This document shows positions 5,314 to 10,965 of a DNA stretch of 10,965 nucleotides, piece by piece. Each line of letters starts with the position of its first letter. Position 1 is the stretch's first letter. Under the pieces are notes generated by a model that saw only the letters and a list, made by a program, of their open reading frames with translations, ran no database searches and had not been told where the DNA came from. Where the stretch lies: contig JAFXWT010000203.1 of assembly GCA_017542695.1 (NCBI GenBank), positions 1 through 10,965 on the forward strand, written 5' to 3'. This DNA comes from Clostridia bacterium. Its GTDB lineage: Bacteria > Bacillota_A > Clostridia > Oscillospirales > CAG-272. The position numbers were made by a program, and so were the translations under genes.

Positions 5314-6764
5314 TGGCAATTGTCAAGTACGTTTCGTATCAGATCGGTGGAAACTCCACGCCGTCCTCGATGCAAGAGGTCATCAATTATTGCCTTCAGC
5401 CTCACAAAACTCACTACGGAGAGGAAGACAGGCTGTGCGCCGTTTCGGGTCTTGACTGCAATCCCGAATTTGTTTTCGACGAATTCATGGCGACCAAGGT
5501 GCTCTACGGCAAGGAAAACGGCATCTATTTCTATCACTACGTGCAAGCCTTTCATCCCGACGATAATCTCACGCCCGAAGAAGCAAACCGTATCGGCATG
5601 GAGCTGGCAAAGGAGTGGGCAGGCCACGAGGTCTTGGTTGCCACCCACGTTGACAGAAAGCATCTGCACAACCACATCATCATTAATTCCGTGAGCCATG
5701 AAAACGGACTCAAGCTGAGGCAGACACCAAGCACGCTGAAACATTTGCGAAAAGTCAACGACCGCATTTGTATGGAGCATGGGCTATCAACTCTGCCTCC
5801 GTATGAGAAAAAGGATGGAGCTTCCTCCCTCGGAAACCGCGAGTATTATCCGGCAAGTCGCGGTAACAGCTGGAAGTTTCGTCTGCGAAACAACATCAAA
5901 ATTGCGATGGAGTGGAGCTACACGCGCGAGGAATTCATCGAAAACATGTCCCGTCTCGGCTACGGTGTGCGCTGGGAGGACGGACGAAAAAATATCACCT
6001 ACACCTGCTTTCGGGAAGACAAATACAAGGACGGCGAGTACCGAAAGTGCAACGACGATAAGCTGTCCGATGAAAAATATCTCAAGGAGGTAATGACTTA
6101 TGAGTTCGAGATCAGACAGAGATCTCTCCTTCGACGAGCTGATGAAGCTCAACGAAACACAACAGATACAGCCACCCGAACCCACGCCGATGGTACAGAT
6201 GACGCTCGAGGATTGGGAACGGCTGTCGGTCATGATCCATCGGCTGGAAAATCTGATATACGGACAGGCTTTGACCGAGGAGCTGATGACAGAAACGGCA
6301 GAAAAATACCTGTCGGCAATGAAGAAAACGGCAGAGGAAACCAACGCTTCGGTGAAGAAAACACTGGAGAAATTGGATCGGATGTACACACAACAGGTTG
6401 GGAAAGCGAGCGAGATGCTCTCGGAAAGAATCGAACGCCGGGCAATTCGAGACGATGTCCTGTGGTGGGTTCGGCTTCTCGCGTTCTCACTCCCAACCCT
6501 TTTGGTGTTGGCACTCTCGGTCTGTTACGGATGGCTTCCGCTGGGTTGAGATCCAACGAGGACGATAAAAACAAAACACCCGAAGAAATTGAAGCCGAGG
6601 AAAAGGCACGCCTTGCAGCCTCTAATGCAGGTGCAGTAGTAGGTTCTGCCATCGGAATCGCGTTGGAATTGCACCACCGTCATGACGATAAAGGTCACGG
6701 CGCTGAAGACGCAATCGAAGAAAACAACGGCGACGAACAGACAGGACCTGTTCTTTCTATGTAA
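5313..6764 (+). CDS. mobA: MOBP-type relaxase / mobilization nuclease
   Basis: 483 residues. The N-terminal about 200 form the relaxase domain (Pfam Relaxase type): candidate nucleophile Tyr26 in INYCLQPHKT, His75 in FYHYVQAF, and the metal-binding cluster HVDRKHLHNHIIIN (112-125) with His112, His117, His119 and His121. The enzyme would nick oriT, bind the 5' end covalently and lead the strand into a recipient. Residues about 263-412 are Gly/Arg/Asp/Thr-rich and low complexity, and their DNA also encodes the nested gene at 6100-6549 in the +1 frame. The last 70 residues carry an acidic EIEAEEKARLAA helix and an alanine/glycine stretch (438-451). It follows mobC directly. No T4SS gene is nearby. 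Confidence 0.9.
   Translation: MAIVKYVSYQIGGNSTPSSMQEVINYCLQPHKTHYGEEDRLCAVSGLDCNPEFVFDEFMATKVLYGKENGIYFYHYVQAFHPDDNLTPEEANRIGMELAKEWAGHEVLVATHVDRKHLHNHIIINSVSHENGLKLRQTPSTLKHLRKVNDRICMEHGLSTLPPYEKKDGASSLGNREYYPASRGNSWKFRLRNNIKIAMEWSYTREEFIENMSRLGYGVRWEDGRKNITYTCFREDKYKDGEYRKCNDDKLSDEKYLKEVMTYEFEIRQRSLLRRADEAQRNTTDTATRTHADGTDDARGLGTAVGHDPSAGKSDIRTGFDRGADDRNGRKIPVGNEENGRGNQRFGEENTGEIGSDVHTTGWESERDALGKNRTPGNSRRCPVVGSASRVLTPNPFGVGTLGLLRMASAGLRSNEDDKNKTPEEIEAEEKARLAASNAGAVVGSAIGIALELHHRHDDKGHGAEDAIEENNGDEQTGPVLSM
6100..6549 (+). CDS. Nested coiled-coil membrane-anchored protein inside the relaxase gene (MobB-like position)
   Basis: 149 residues in the +1 frame relative to the relaxase. AAGGAGG (6084-6090) lies 9 bases before ATG 6100, so it has its own initiation site. 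The N-terminal segment (DLSFDELMKLNETQ, then PPEPTP) is acidic. Residues about 35-118 form long amphipathic helices likely to be coiled coil. Residues about 121-146 (LLAFSLPTLLVLALSVCYGW at 126-145) are a C-terminal transmembrane segment after a basic stretch. The protein-like character is far better than that of the overlapping relaxase tail. RSF1010 and ColE1 also carry small mob genes nested in or overlapping mobA, and RSF1010 MobB is membrane-associated, so a role in docking the relaxosome at the membrane is plausible. That role is inference. Confidence 0.75.
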   Translation: MSSRSDRDLSFDELMKLNETQQIQPPEPTPMVQMTLEDWERLSVMIHRLENLIYGQALTEELMTETAEKYLSAMKKTAEETNASVKKTLEKLDRMYTQQVGKASEMLSERIERRAIRDDVLWWVRLLAFSLPTLLVLALSVCYGWLPLG

Positions 6765-6793
6765 AAATAATTATGAAACGAGGTAATCAACCT

Positions 6794-7111
6794 ATGAAAA
6801 AATCTAACGTATACACTCTTTTTGAAACCTATCCCGACGCTATGAGCCTGGAGCAGTTCGCTGACGCTCTTAACGTAAGCACCAAACTCGCCTCCAAGAT
6901 CCTCCGCAAGGGGGACGTTTATTCTGTCATGATCGGCAGAGAGTACCGTATTGCCAAGACCGCCGTTATCGATTATCTTACCGGTGCAAACCAACCTTCT
7001 CGCAAAAATAATTGTGTTGAAAGTGTAACTTCGAACCCCGAGGACTGGACTTGTCAAGATAAGTGTGGTATTGTGTGTGATACCGAAAATGAAAAGGAGA
7101 TGAGCTTATGA
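6794..7111 (+). CDS. Excisionase-like HTH DNA-binding protein
   Basis: 105 residues from ATG 6794. An in-frame ATG at 6773 lacks a ribosome site, whereas CGAGGT at 6779-6784 precedes 6794 by 9 bases. Residues about 15-62 (MSLEQFADALNVSTKLASKILR...REYRIAKTAVIDYL) are the winged HTH of the HTH_17/excisionase type. The tail is polar with three cysteines and no known fold. The stop overlaps the integrase ATG (ATGA), so expression is coupled. It probably binds the element ends to favour excision, as small Xis proteins do. A purely regulatory role is possible. Confidence 0.75.
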   Translation: MKKSNVYTLFETYPDAMSLEQFADALNVSTKLASKILRKGDVYSVMIGREYRIAKTAVIDYLTGANQPSRKNNCVESVTSNPEDWTCQDKCGIVCDTENEKEMSL

Positions 7112-8331
7112 TTGTATCCAAAACTGAATTCATTCTGAATGCGAGCGTTCAACCCAAGGACGGCAGACTCTACCTTGTCTACTCTCATTACGATCCCGTT
7201 CAGAAAAAGACCAAACCCAAGTGGAAGGCCATGGGGCTTTCCGTCGATGCAAAGAAATCGGTCATTGAGAAGCGTAAGCGCGAGATGATGCGTGCCTTTG
7301 AGGAAGAAGAATACAGATTGCGCGAGGGGTGGACAGACCCCTCCTGCTATCCGTTGATCAATTTTCTCAACGAATGGGCAGATAAGAGCCACAGCCAAAA
7401 GAAAATTCAGTCCTCCACCTACGCAAGCTACAAGCGAAACATCAATGGTCACATCAAGCTGTTCTTCGGCGAGAAGGTCACTCTCGCCGATTGCAAACCC
7501 AAGCTGGTCAACGAATTTTACGATTGGCTTCGCAATAAAGGCGACAGCGAATGCACCATTCTGCACTATCATAATCTCCTGCATGCCGCGTTCCAGTACG
7601 CGATCAAGCAGGAGATTTTTGAATTCAATCCGCTGATGCGCGTGGACAGACCCAAGGCAAAAAAATATAAAGCCTCCTACTACTCGGTAGAGGAGGTAAA
7701 AACGCTGGAGTCCTTGGCTGAGGACGATCCCTTATATATCCCCATCATACTCGCCGCATACTGCGGTGTCAGACGAAGCGAGGCACTCGGAGTCACGTGG
7801 GATAACGTAGATTTTGAGAAAAACGAGATCCACATCCATCATAAGGTGGTTGAGATTCTGGTAGACGGAAAAAGCCAGATCATCATCAGCGATGAGATGA
7901 AAAACGAGACCTCAAGACGTACCATCCCCATGGTTCCCATGGTGGTGGAAGCGCTGAAAAGGCATAAGGCAAGACAAGAATTCCACCGTCAGCATTTCAA
8001 GGACGCCTACTCCACGAAGCACCTCAACATGGTATGCGTCAACGCCATGGGCGATCTGATCAAGCCCAACTACGTGACCACGCACTTCGCATACCTTCTC
8101 CGCAAGTACGGAATGCGCAAGATCCGCTTCCACGACCTCCGCCACACCTGTGCATCCTTGCTCCTCGCCTCCGATAACAACATGAAGGTGATTCAGATGT
8201 GGATGGGTCACAGCAGTATGAAGACCACTGCAGACATTTACGCCCACCTTGATATGAGTGCCAAGAACACGGCGGCGGTGGCTCTCGCCCACCTCTTCCG
8301 CCTTGACGAAGACGATGAAGCGGAGGAATAA
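7108..8331 (+). CDS. int: Tyrosine recombinase integrase
   Basis: 407 residues, typical of Tn916/phage-type integrases. An N-terminal arm-binding part (about 1-75) is followed by the SAM-like core-binding domain (about 85-185). The catalytic domain holds Arg222 (CGVRRSE), Lys265 (EMKNETSRRTIP), His342 and Arg345 (FHDLRH), His368 (MGHSS) and nucleophile Tyr378 (ADIYAHL); all active-site residues are present. It catalyses integration and excision between the element and its target, most likely the tRNA-Ser gene 1.3 kb to the right. GGAG is 9 bases before ATG 7108 and the gene overlaps the excisionase-like stop. It is followed 3 bases later by the three-HTH regulator. Confidence 0.95.
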   Translation: MIVSKTEFILNASVQPKDGRLYLVYSHYDPVQKKTKPKWKAMGLSVDAKKSVIEKRKREMMRAFEEEEYRLREGWTDPSCYPLINFLNEWADKSHSQKKIQSSTYASYKRNINGHIKLFFGEKVTLADCKPKLVNEFYDWLRNKGDSECTILHYHNLLHAAFQYAIKQEIFEFNPLMRVDRPKAKKYKASYYSVEEVKTLESLAEDDPLYIPIILAAYCGVRRSEALGVTWDNVDFEKNEIHIHHKVVEILVDGKSQIIISDEMKNETSRRTIPMVPMVVEALKRHKARQEFHRQHFKDAYSTKHLNMVCVNAMGDLIKPNYVTTHFAYLLRKYGMRKIRFHDLRHTCASLLLASDNNMKVIQMWMGHSSMKTTADIYAHLDMSAKNTAAVALAHLFRLDEDDEAEE

Positions 8332-8334
8332 GCC

Positions 8335-9276
8335 ATGCTGGACGATAACGAGATATCGCTGGAACAGCTCTATAAGATACTCCACGTGAGCAAACGCAAG
8401 GCAGTTTGGATGCTTCAGAACGGCGTCATCCCATGCCGCGTGCGTAACGCCTCTACACACAAATACGCCATCCGTATCGAAGACGTGGAGCTCTATATGG
8501 ACCGCTCCCAGCGAGAAAAGAGAGATGAAATACCACAAGGCAGGTTCAGCTCACGTCCCGTGTCCTCTGCAATTGAGCTCCCCGAACTGTATCTCACGGT
8601 TCGGGGAGAGGAGCAGGATCGGTACATAGAGCATCTGGGGTGTATGCTGACAGATGCTCCTGACAGGTTGTCCGTCAAGGATGTGGCGGCAGTCACGTGC
8701 TACTCTGCCGACTATGTAAACGATCTAATCGATTCGGGAGAGCTGTACGCCGTCAAGCTCTACGGAGCATACTGCATACCCAAAGTGCAGCTCATCGCAT
8801 TCCTTGCCACAGACAGAGCCTTCGGCATACGGAGAAAATCCGAGTGGCACAAATCCGTCATCCAAAATTTTATACATACACAAGGAGATTTATACCCTAT
8901 GAAAGATTGTCAGAAAAAGCTCTACCACGAGATTGGAGAGCGCATCCGCAAGTCGCGTCAGGAAGCAAGAATTAGCCAAGAGGAATTGGCTGAATATGCC
9001 GGAATATCGGGATCGTATATCAGCGATATCGAGGCAGGTAAACGTAACTTCAGCGTAGACGTTCTCATGAAAATCGCCGAAGCCCTGCAGGTATCCACCG
9101 ACTGGATCCTGCGAGCCGATACTCCTGGAACGGCAGCGATGCTCAATCGGGATATCGAGCGCATCCTCGACGGCTTATCAGCCGATGAGCTGAACGACGT
9201 CATGCTGATCCTCACGGATATCAAACGAAGCATCAAACGAGCCAAATGTATCGCAAAGCGGCATGGAGATAACTAA
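8335..9276 (+). CDS. Three-domain HTH protein: two excisionase-like HTHs fused to an XRE domain
   Basis: 313 residues. Residues 6-57 (ISLEQLYKILHVSKRKAVWMLQNG...) and 111-157 (RLSVKDVAAVTCYSADYVNDLI...) are both HTH_17/excisionase-like. Residues about 198-256 are a clear Cro/CI-type HTH (IGERIRKSRQEARISQEELAEYAG...ISDIEAGKRN). The C-terminal 50 residues form an acidic/basic helix pair likely to dimerise. GGAGGA (8322-8327) inside the end of int precedes ATG 8335. Within the gene, AAGGAG (8883-8887 region) lies about 11 bases before Met189 (8899), so a 125-residue XRE-only form might also be made. It probably controls integrase/excisionase expression and may act as a second directionality factor. 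A strong terminator follows. Confidence 0.8.
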   Translation: MLDDNEISLEQLYKILHVSKRKAVWMLQNGVIPCRVRNASTHKYAIRIEDVELYMDRSQREKRDEIPQGRFSSRPVSSAIELPELYLTVRGEEQDRYIEHLGCMLTDAPDRLSVKDVAAVTCYSADYVNDLIDSGELYAVKLYGAYCIPKVQLIAFLATDRAFGIRRKSEWHKSVIQNFIHTQGDLYPMKDCQKKLYHEIGERIRKSRQEARISQEELAEYAGISGSYISDIEAGKRNFSVDVLMKIAEALQVSTDWILRADTPGTAAMLNRDIERILDGLSADELNDVMLILTDIKRSIKRAKCIAKRHGDN

Positions 9277-9287
9277 CCAAAACGAAG

Positions 9288-9331
9288 ACGGCACAGCAGA
9301 CCCGAAACGGTTTGCTGTGCCGTTATTTTTT
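9288..9331 (+). terminator. Rho-independent terminator of the int operon
   Basis: A 15-bp stem (9288-9302 with 9309-9323, one G-U pair) with a 6-base loop is followed by TATTTTTT. It lies 12 bases after the stop of the three-HTH gene and ends the rightward operon. Confidence 0.92.
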
Positions 9332-9574
9332 GCGTTTATTTGGCTATTTTCGAACTCACAAAGGTGGTTGCAATTAAGCGGTGATTTACACCACGAGAAA
9401 TTTCTAAAAATATTTTTTCTGGAATTTTCAAAAAGCCTTGTGGTATAAAGCTTTTGGGGCTTAAATTTCTAAAATGACCAATCAAAAAAATGCCGTTAAT
9501 TTCCGCTTATTTTCGCATTTTGTTTTGGAAATTTTTAGAACACCTTGCATCAGTGAAGGGCAGAAAAAAACAGA
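9332..9574. repeat. AT-rich element end with repeated TTTCTAAAA motifs (candidate integrase arm sites)
   Basis: This gap carries no credible gene. AAATTTCTAAAA occurs as direct repeats at 9398-9409 and 9463-9474, and the inverse ATTTTTAGAA at 9531-9540. AAAAGC/GCTTTT arms (9432-9437, 9449-9454) and a small GGTG/CACC hairpin (9380-9392) are also present. Repeats of this kind near an integrase and attachment site often bind the integrase N-terminal domain. The region is AT-rich, so chance contributes. Confidence 0.4.
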
Positions 9575-9608
9575 AAACCCTTGAAAACACTGGGTTTTTC
9601 AAGGGTTT
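9562..9608 (-). terminator. Terminator of tRNA-Ser
   Basis: A 13-bp stem (9596-9608 with 9575-9587) and 8-base loop, followed on the minus strand by a run of T at 9577-9562 interrupted by CTG. It begins one base after the tRNA CCA end. Confidence 0.85.
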
Positions 9609-9609
9609 G

Positions 9610-9700
9610 TGGCGGAGGGTGTGGGATTCGAACCCACGTGGGGTTTGAGCCCCAAACGGTTTTCAAGACCGCCTCGTTATGACCGCTTCGATAACCCTCC
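9610..9700 (-). tRNA. tRNA-Ser (anticodon UGA)
   Basis: 91 bases including an encoded CCA. The acceptor arms GGAGGGT (9700-9694) and ACCCTCC (9620-9614) pair fully, the discriminator base is G, and the T-arm holds GGTTCGAATCC. The anticodon loop is CTTGAAA (9667-9661) with anticodon TGA (9665-9663), and a long variable arm (GGGGCTC...CCCC type) marks class II serine tRNA. It is complete, so the insertion on its 3' side restored or left the gene intact. Confidence 0.95.
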
Positions 9701-9879
9701 GTGTTTGCTATTTAATTGTAATTTTTCTCGCCTTTAGAATTCACGATAGAGATCATTTTGGGCAAGTATTTTGCCGTTTCGAAAACGGCGTGTTTTGAAC
9801 CTTTTTCGGGAGTCTCTGTCTTGCATCATCGCGCGGCTGTCTGACATTTCAAGACCGCCTCGTTATGACCGCTTCGATA
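9661..9879. repeat. 33-bp direct repeat: tRNA-Ser D-arm to anticodon loop duplicated upstream
   Basis: Positions 9661-9693 (inside the tRNA) and 9847-9879 are identical over 33 bases in the same orientation, 186 bases apart. The copy starts exactly at the 3' edge of the anticodon loop and ends at the acceptor stem; it lacks both acceptor strands and the T-arm, so it is not a working tRNA. It looks like an attachment-site core or recombination scar. Confidence 0.85.
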
Positions 9880-9922
9880 TACTTGCAATTTGTCAATGTT
9901 TCTTTCAAAACAGCCATATTAT
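9701..9922. other. Non-coding spacer between tRNA-Ser and its upstream promoter
   Basis: No supportable gene. Besides the 33-bp tRNA copy, it holds two neighbouring hairpins, GGCAA/TTGCC (9761-9775) and GCCGTTT/AAACGGC (9773-9789). It also holds ATTCACGATAGA (9739-9750), identical to one arm of the operator at 3618-3629. A possible weak leftward -10 (TACAAT) lies close upstream of the tRNA without a clear -35. Confidence 0.5.
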
Positions 9923-9950
9923 ATTATCACAAAACACGTCCTTTTGTCAA
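9923..9950 (-). promoter_or_regulatory. Leftward promoter facing the tRNA fragment and tRNA-Ser
   Basis: On the minus strand TTGACA (9950-9945), 16 bases, GATAAT (9928-9923); TAATAT at 9926-9921 with 18-base spacing is an alternative. It stands just upstream of the truncated tRNA copy, so it was probably the original tRNA promoter and may still feed the intact gene by reading across the spacer. Confidence 0.65.
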
Positions 9951-9987
9951 GCAAAAAATAAAAAATCGTTCATCTTCCTTTTTCCCC

Positions 9988-10016
9988 TTGAAAAAACAAA
10001 ATAAATATTATATAAT
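9988..10016 (+). promoter_or_regulatory. Promoter of serC
   Basis: TTGAAA (9988-9993), 17 bases, TATAAT (10011-10016), about 40 bases before the serC start. It is divergent from the tRNA promoter. Confidence 0.75.
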
Positions 10017-10056
10017 AAACTTGACAAATTACTTTTTATATACAACGGAGGTCTTT

Positions 10057-10965
10057 ATGAAATACGGACGTGTATACAACTTTTCCGCGGGTCCCGCGAT
10101 GATGCCCGAAGAGGTGCTCGAAGAGATAGCATCCGAGGTGCTCAACTATCGAGGAACCGGCATGAGCGTTATGGAAATGAGCCATCGCTCAAAGGCGTTC
10201 CAGCAGATAATCGACGAGGCGGACGCCGATCTTCGCACGCTGATGGGCATTCCCGATAACTACAAGGTTATGTTCATTCAGGGCGGCGCGACGCTTCAGT
10301 TTTCCGCTGTCCCGCTTAACCTCATGAAAAGCGGCGCCGCCGATTATATAATAACGGGCGCTTGGTCGAAAAAAGCGTGCTCCGAAGCGAAGAAATACGG
10401 CAAAGTAAACGTAATCGCATCGAGCGAGGATAAGAATTTCAGCTACATTCCCGACATGGACAAAGTCGAGGTGACGAAGGGCGCAGACTACGTTTACATC
10501 TGCGAAAACGAAACGATCCACGGCACGACCTATACAAAGCTCCCGAACGTAAAGGACTCCGTACTCGTGTCCGATCAGTCGTCGATGTTTCTCTCAAAGC
10601 CCTGCGACGTATCGAAATACGGACTCATCTACGGCGGCGTTCAGAAAAACGTCGGTCCTGCCGGACTCGCCATCGTCATTATCAGGGAAGACCTCATTCG
10701 CGACGACATCGATCCGAAAACTCCGATCTACTTAAAATATAAAACGCACGCCGACGCGGACTCCCTGTACAATACGCCGAACTGCTGGGCGATCTACTGC
10801 TGCGGCAAAGTTTTCAAATACCTTATGAAAAACGGCGGACTTGCCGCAATGCACGAGAAAAATAAAGAAAAAGCCGCGGTGCTTTACGATTTTCTCGATC
10901 AGAGCAAGATGTTCCATGGCACTGTGGAAAAAGAATTCCGCTCGCTTATGAACGTTCCGTTCGTC
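10057..10965 (+). CDS. serC: Phosphoserine aminotransferase, partial (3' end outside window)
   Basis: 303 codons are visible of a usual 360 or so. The enzyme is PLP-dependent and converts 3-phosphohydroxypyruvate plus glutamate to phosphoserine in serine synthesis; it is cytosolic. The start MKYGRVYNFSAGPAMMPEEV, the YRGTGMSVMEMSHRSK block (31-46), Asp173 (SDQSS) and the Schiff-base Lys197 in YGGVQKNVGPAG are all diagnostic. ACGGAGG (10045-10051) is 5 bases before ATG 10057. It is an ordinary chromosomal gene beyond the tRNA and marks the right flank of the element. No riboswitch or T-box is visible in its short leader. Confidence 0.96.
   Translation, partial: MKYGRVYNFSAGPAMMPEEVLEEIASEVLNYRGTGMSVMEMSHRSKAFQQIIDEADADLRTLMGIPDNYKVMFIQGGATLQFSAVPLNLMKSGAADYIITGAWSKKACSEAKKYGKVNVIASSEDKNFSYIPDMDKVEVTKGADYVYICENETIHGTTYTKLPNVKDSVLVSDQSSMFLSKPCDVSKYGLIYGGVQKNVGPAGLAIVIIREDLIRDDIDPKTPIYLKYKTHADADSLYNTPNCWAIYCCGKVFKYLMKNGGLAAMHEKNKEKAAVLYDFLDQSKMFHGTVEKEFRSLMNVPFV

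Larger units (their letters stand above)
1..9609. mobile_element. Integrative mobilizable element abutting tRNA-Ser (left end outside window)
   Basis: The segment combines a tyrosine integrase, an excisionase-like gene, a MOBP relaxase with MobC, a RepA-like ATPase and a LexA-type repressor. It ends about one base from the 3' end of a tRNA-Ser gene, beyond which lies the housekeeping gene serC. This is the usual build of an element inserted at a tRNA 3' end. The integrase lies near the tRNA-proximal end, as expected. No coupling protein or VirB4-like gene is seen, so it reads as an IME, unless conjugation genes lie left of position 1. The right boundary at 9609 is inferred; no second copy of the tRNA 3' end is inside the window to define the attachment core. 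Confidence 0.75.

Noticed and set aside
5787..6652. Minus-strand open frames of 140-200 codons under the relaxase gene
   Set aside because: They have no start signals and Ser/Phe-rich compositions typical of antisense frames; only the plus-strand frame at 6100 has a ribosome site and a sensible protein architecture.
7912..8538. Minus-strand open frame of 208 codons across the int 3' end
   Set aside because: It is His/Val-rich, spans two well supported genes in antisense and has no ribosome site.
9449..9465. Inverted similarity of the element end to the tRNA variable arm (AGCCCCAAA)
   Set aside because: Only 9 contiguous bases match, in inverse orientation, which does not fit an attachment core; probably chance.
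9771..10004. 77-codon plus-strand frame between tRNA-Ser and serC
   Set aside because: It covers the tRNA fragment and both promoters, lacks a ribosome site and gives no protein-like sequence.
1..10965. CRISPR array, insertion sequence or rRNA
   Set aside because: No spaced repeat array, transposase with terminal repeats, or rRNA-like sequence was seen on either strand.

Overview
The window looks like a chromosomal segment of an anaerobic Bacillota (Clostridia-type) organism. It has AGGAGG ribosome sites, TTGACA/TATAAT promoters, mid-range GC and a Bacillota-like SerC. An integrative and mobilizable element (IME, or one end of a larger ICE) lies against a tRNA-Ser(UGA) gene. Everything from the left edge to about 9609 reads as the element. 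The tRNA, the spacer and serC (9610-10965) are chromosomal flank. The left end of the element is outside the window.

Layout. (1) Positions 1-3585, leftward strand: a three-gene cassette starting with a LexA-type self-cleaving repressor. It is followed by a DUF6076-like zinc-finger gene broken by a single in-frame TAA, and then by a gene of at least 604 codons that runs open off the left edge. Its middle part resembles a divergent sigma-70 family factor. (2) Positions 3586-3792: divergent control region with a near-perfect leftward promoter, a 26-bp imperfect palindrome over the transcription start (probable operator), two direct repeats 32 bp apart, and a hairpin before the rightward genes. 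(3) Positions 3793-6764, rightward: a RepA-like RecA-fold ATPase, a 46-codon coupled small ORF with two hairpins (possible oriT zone), a MobC-like relaxosome protein, and a MOBP-type relaxase. Nested in another frame inside the relaxase gene is a 149-codon gene for a coiled-coil protein with a C-terminal membrane anchor. (4) Positions 6794-9276, rightward: a small excisionase-like HTH protein, a tyrosine integrase, and a three-domain HTH protein (two excisionase-like HTHs fused to an XRE domain), closed by a strong terminator. (5) Positions 9332-9574: AT-rich non-coding element end with repeated TTTCTAAAA motifs that may be integrase arm sites. (6) Positions 9575-9700: tRNA-Ser(UGA) on the minus strand with its terminator. 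(7) A 33-bp copy of the tRNA D-arm-to-anticodon-loop region lies 186 bp upstream of the tRNA, directly behind a leftward promoter. It is a probable recombination scar. (8) serC begins at 10057 and is cut by the right edge.

How it works together (inference): integrase and the HTH proteins handle integration and excision at tRNA-Ser. RepA-like, MobC, relaxase and the nested membrane protein would process and mobilise the DNA. No type IV secretion genes are visible, so transfer would need a helper unless they lie to the left. The LexA-type repressor would tie the leftward cassette, and perhaps the element, to DNA damage. The most notable points are the nested membrane-protein gene in the relaxase, the LexA-controlled sigma-like gene with its DUF6076 partner, and the duplicated tRNA segment.
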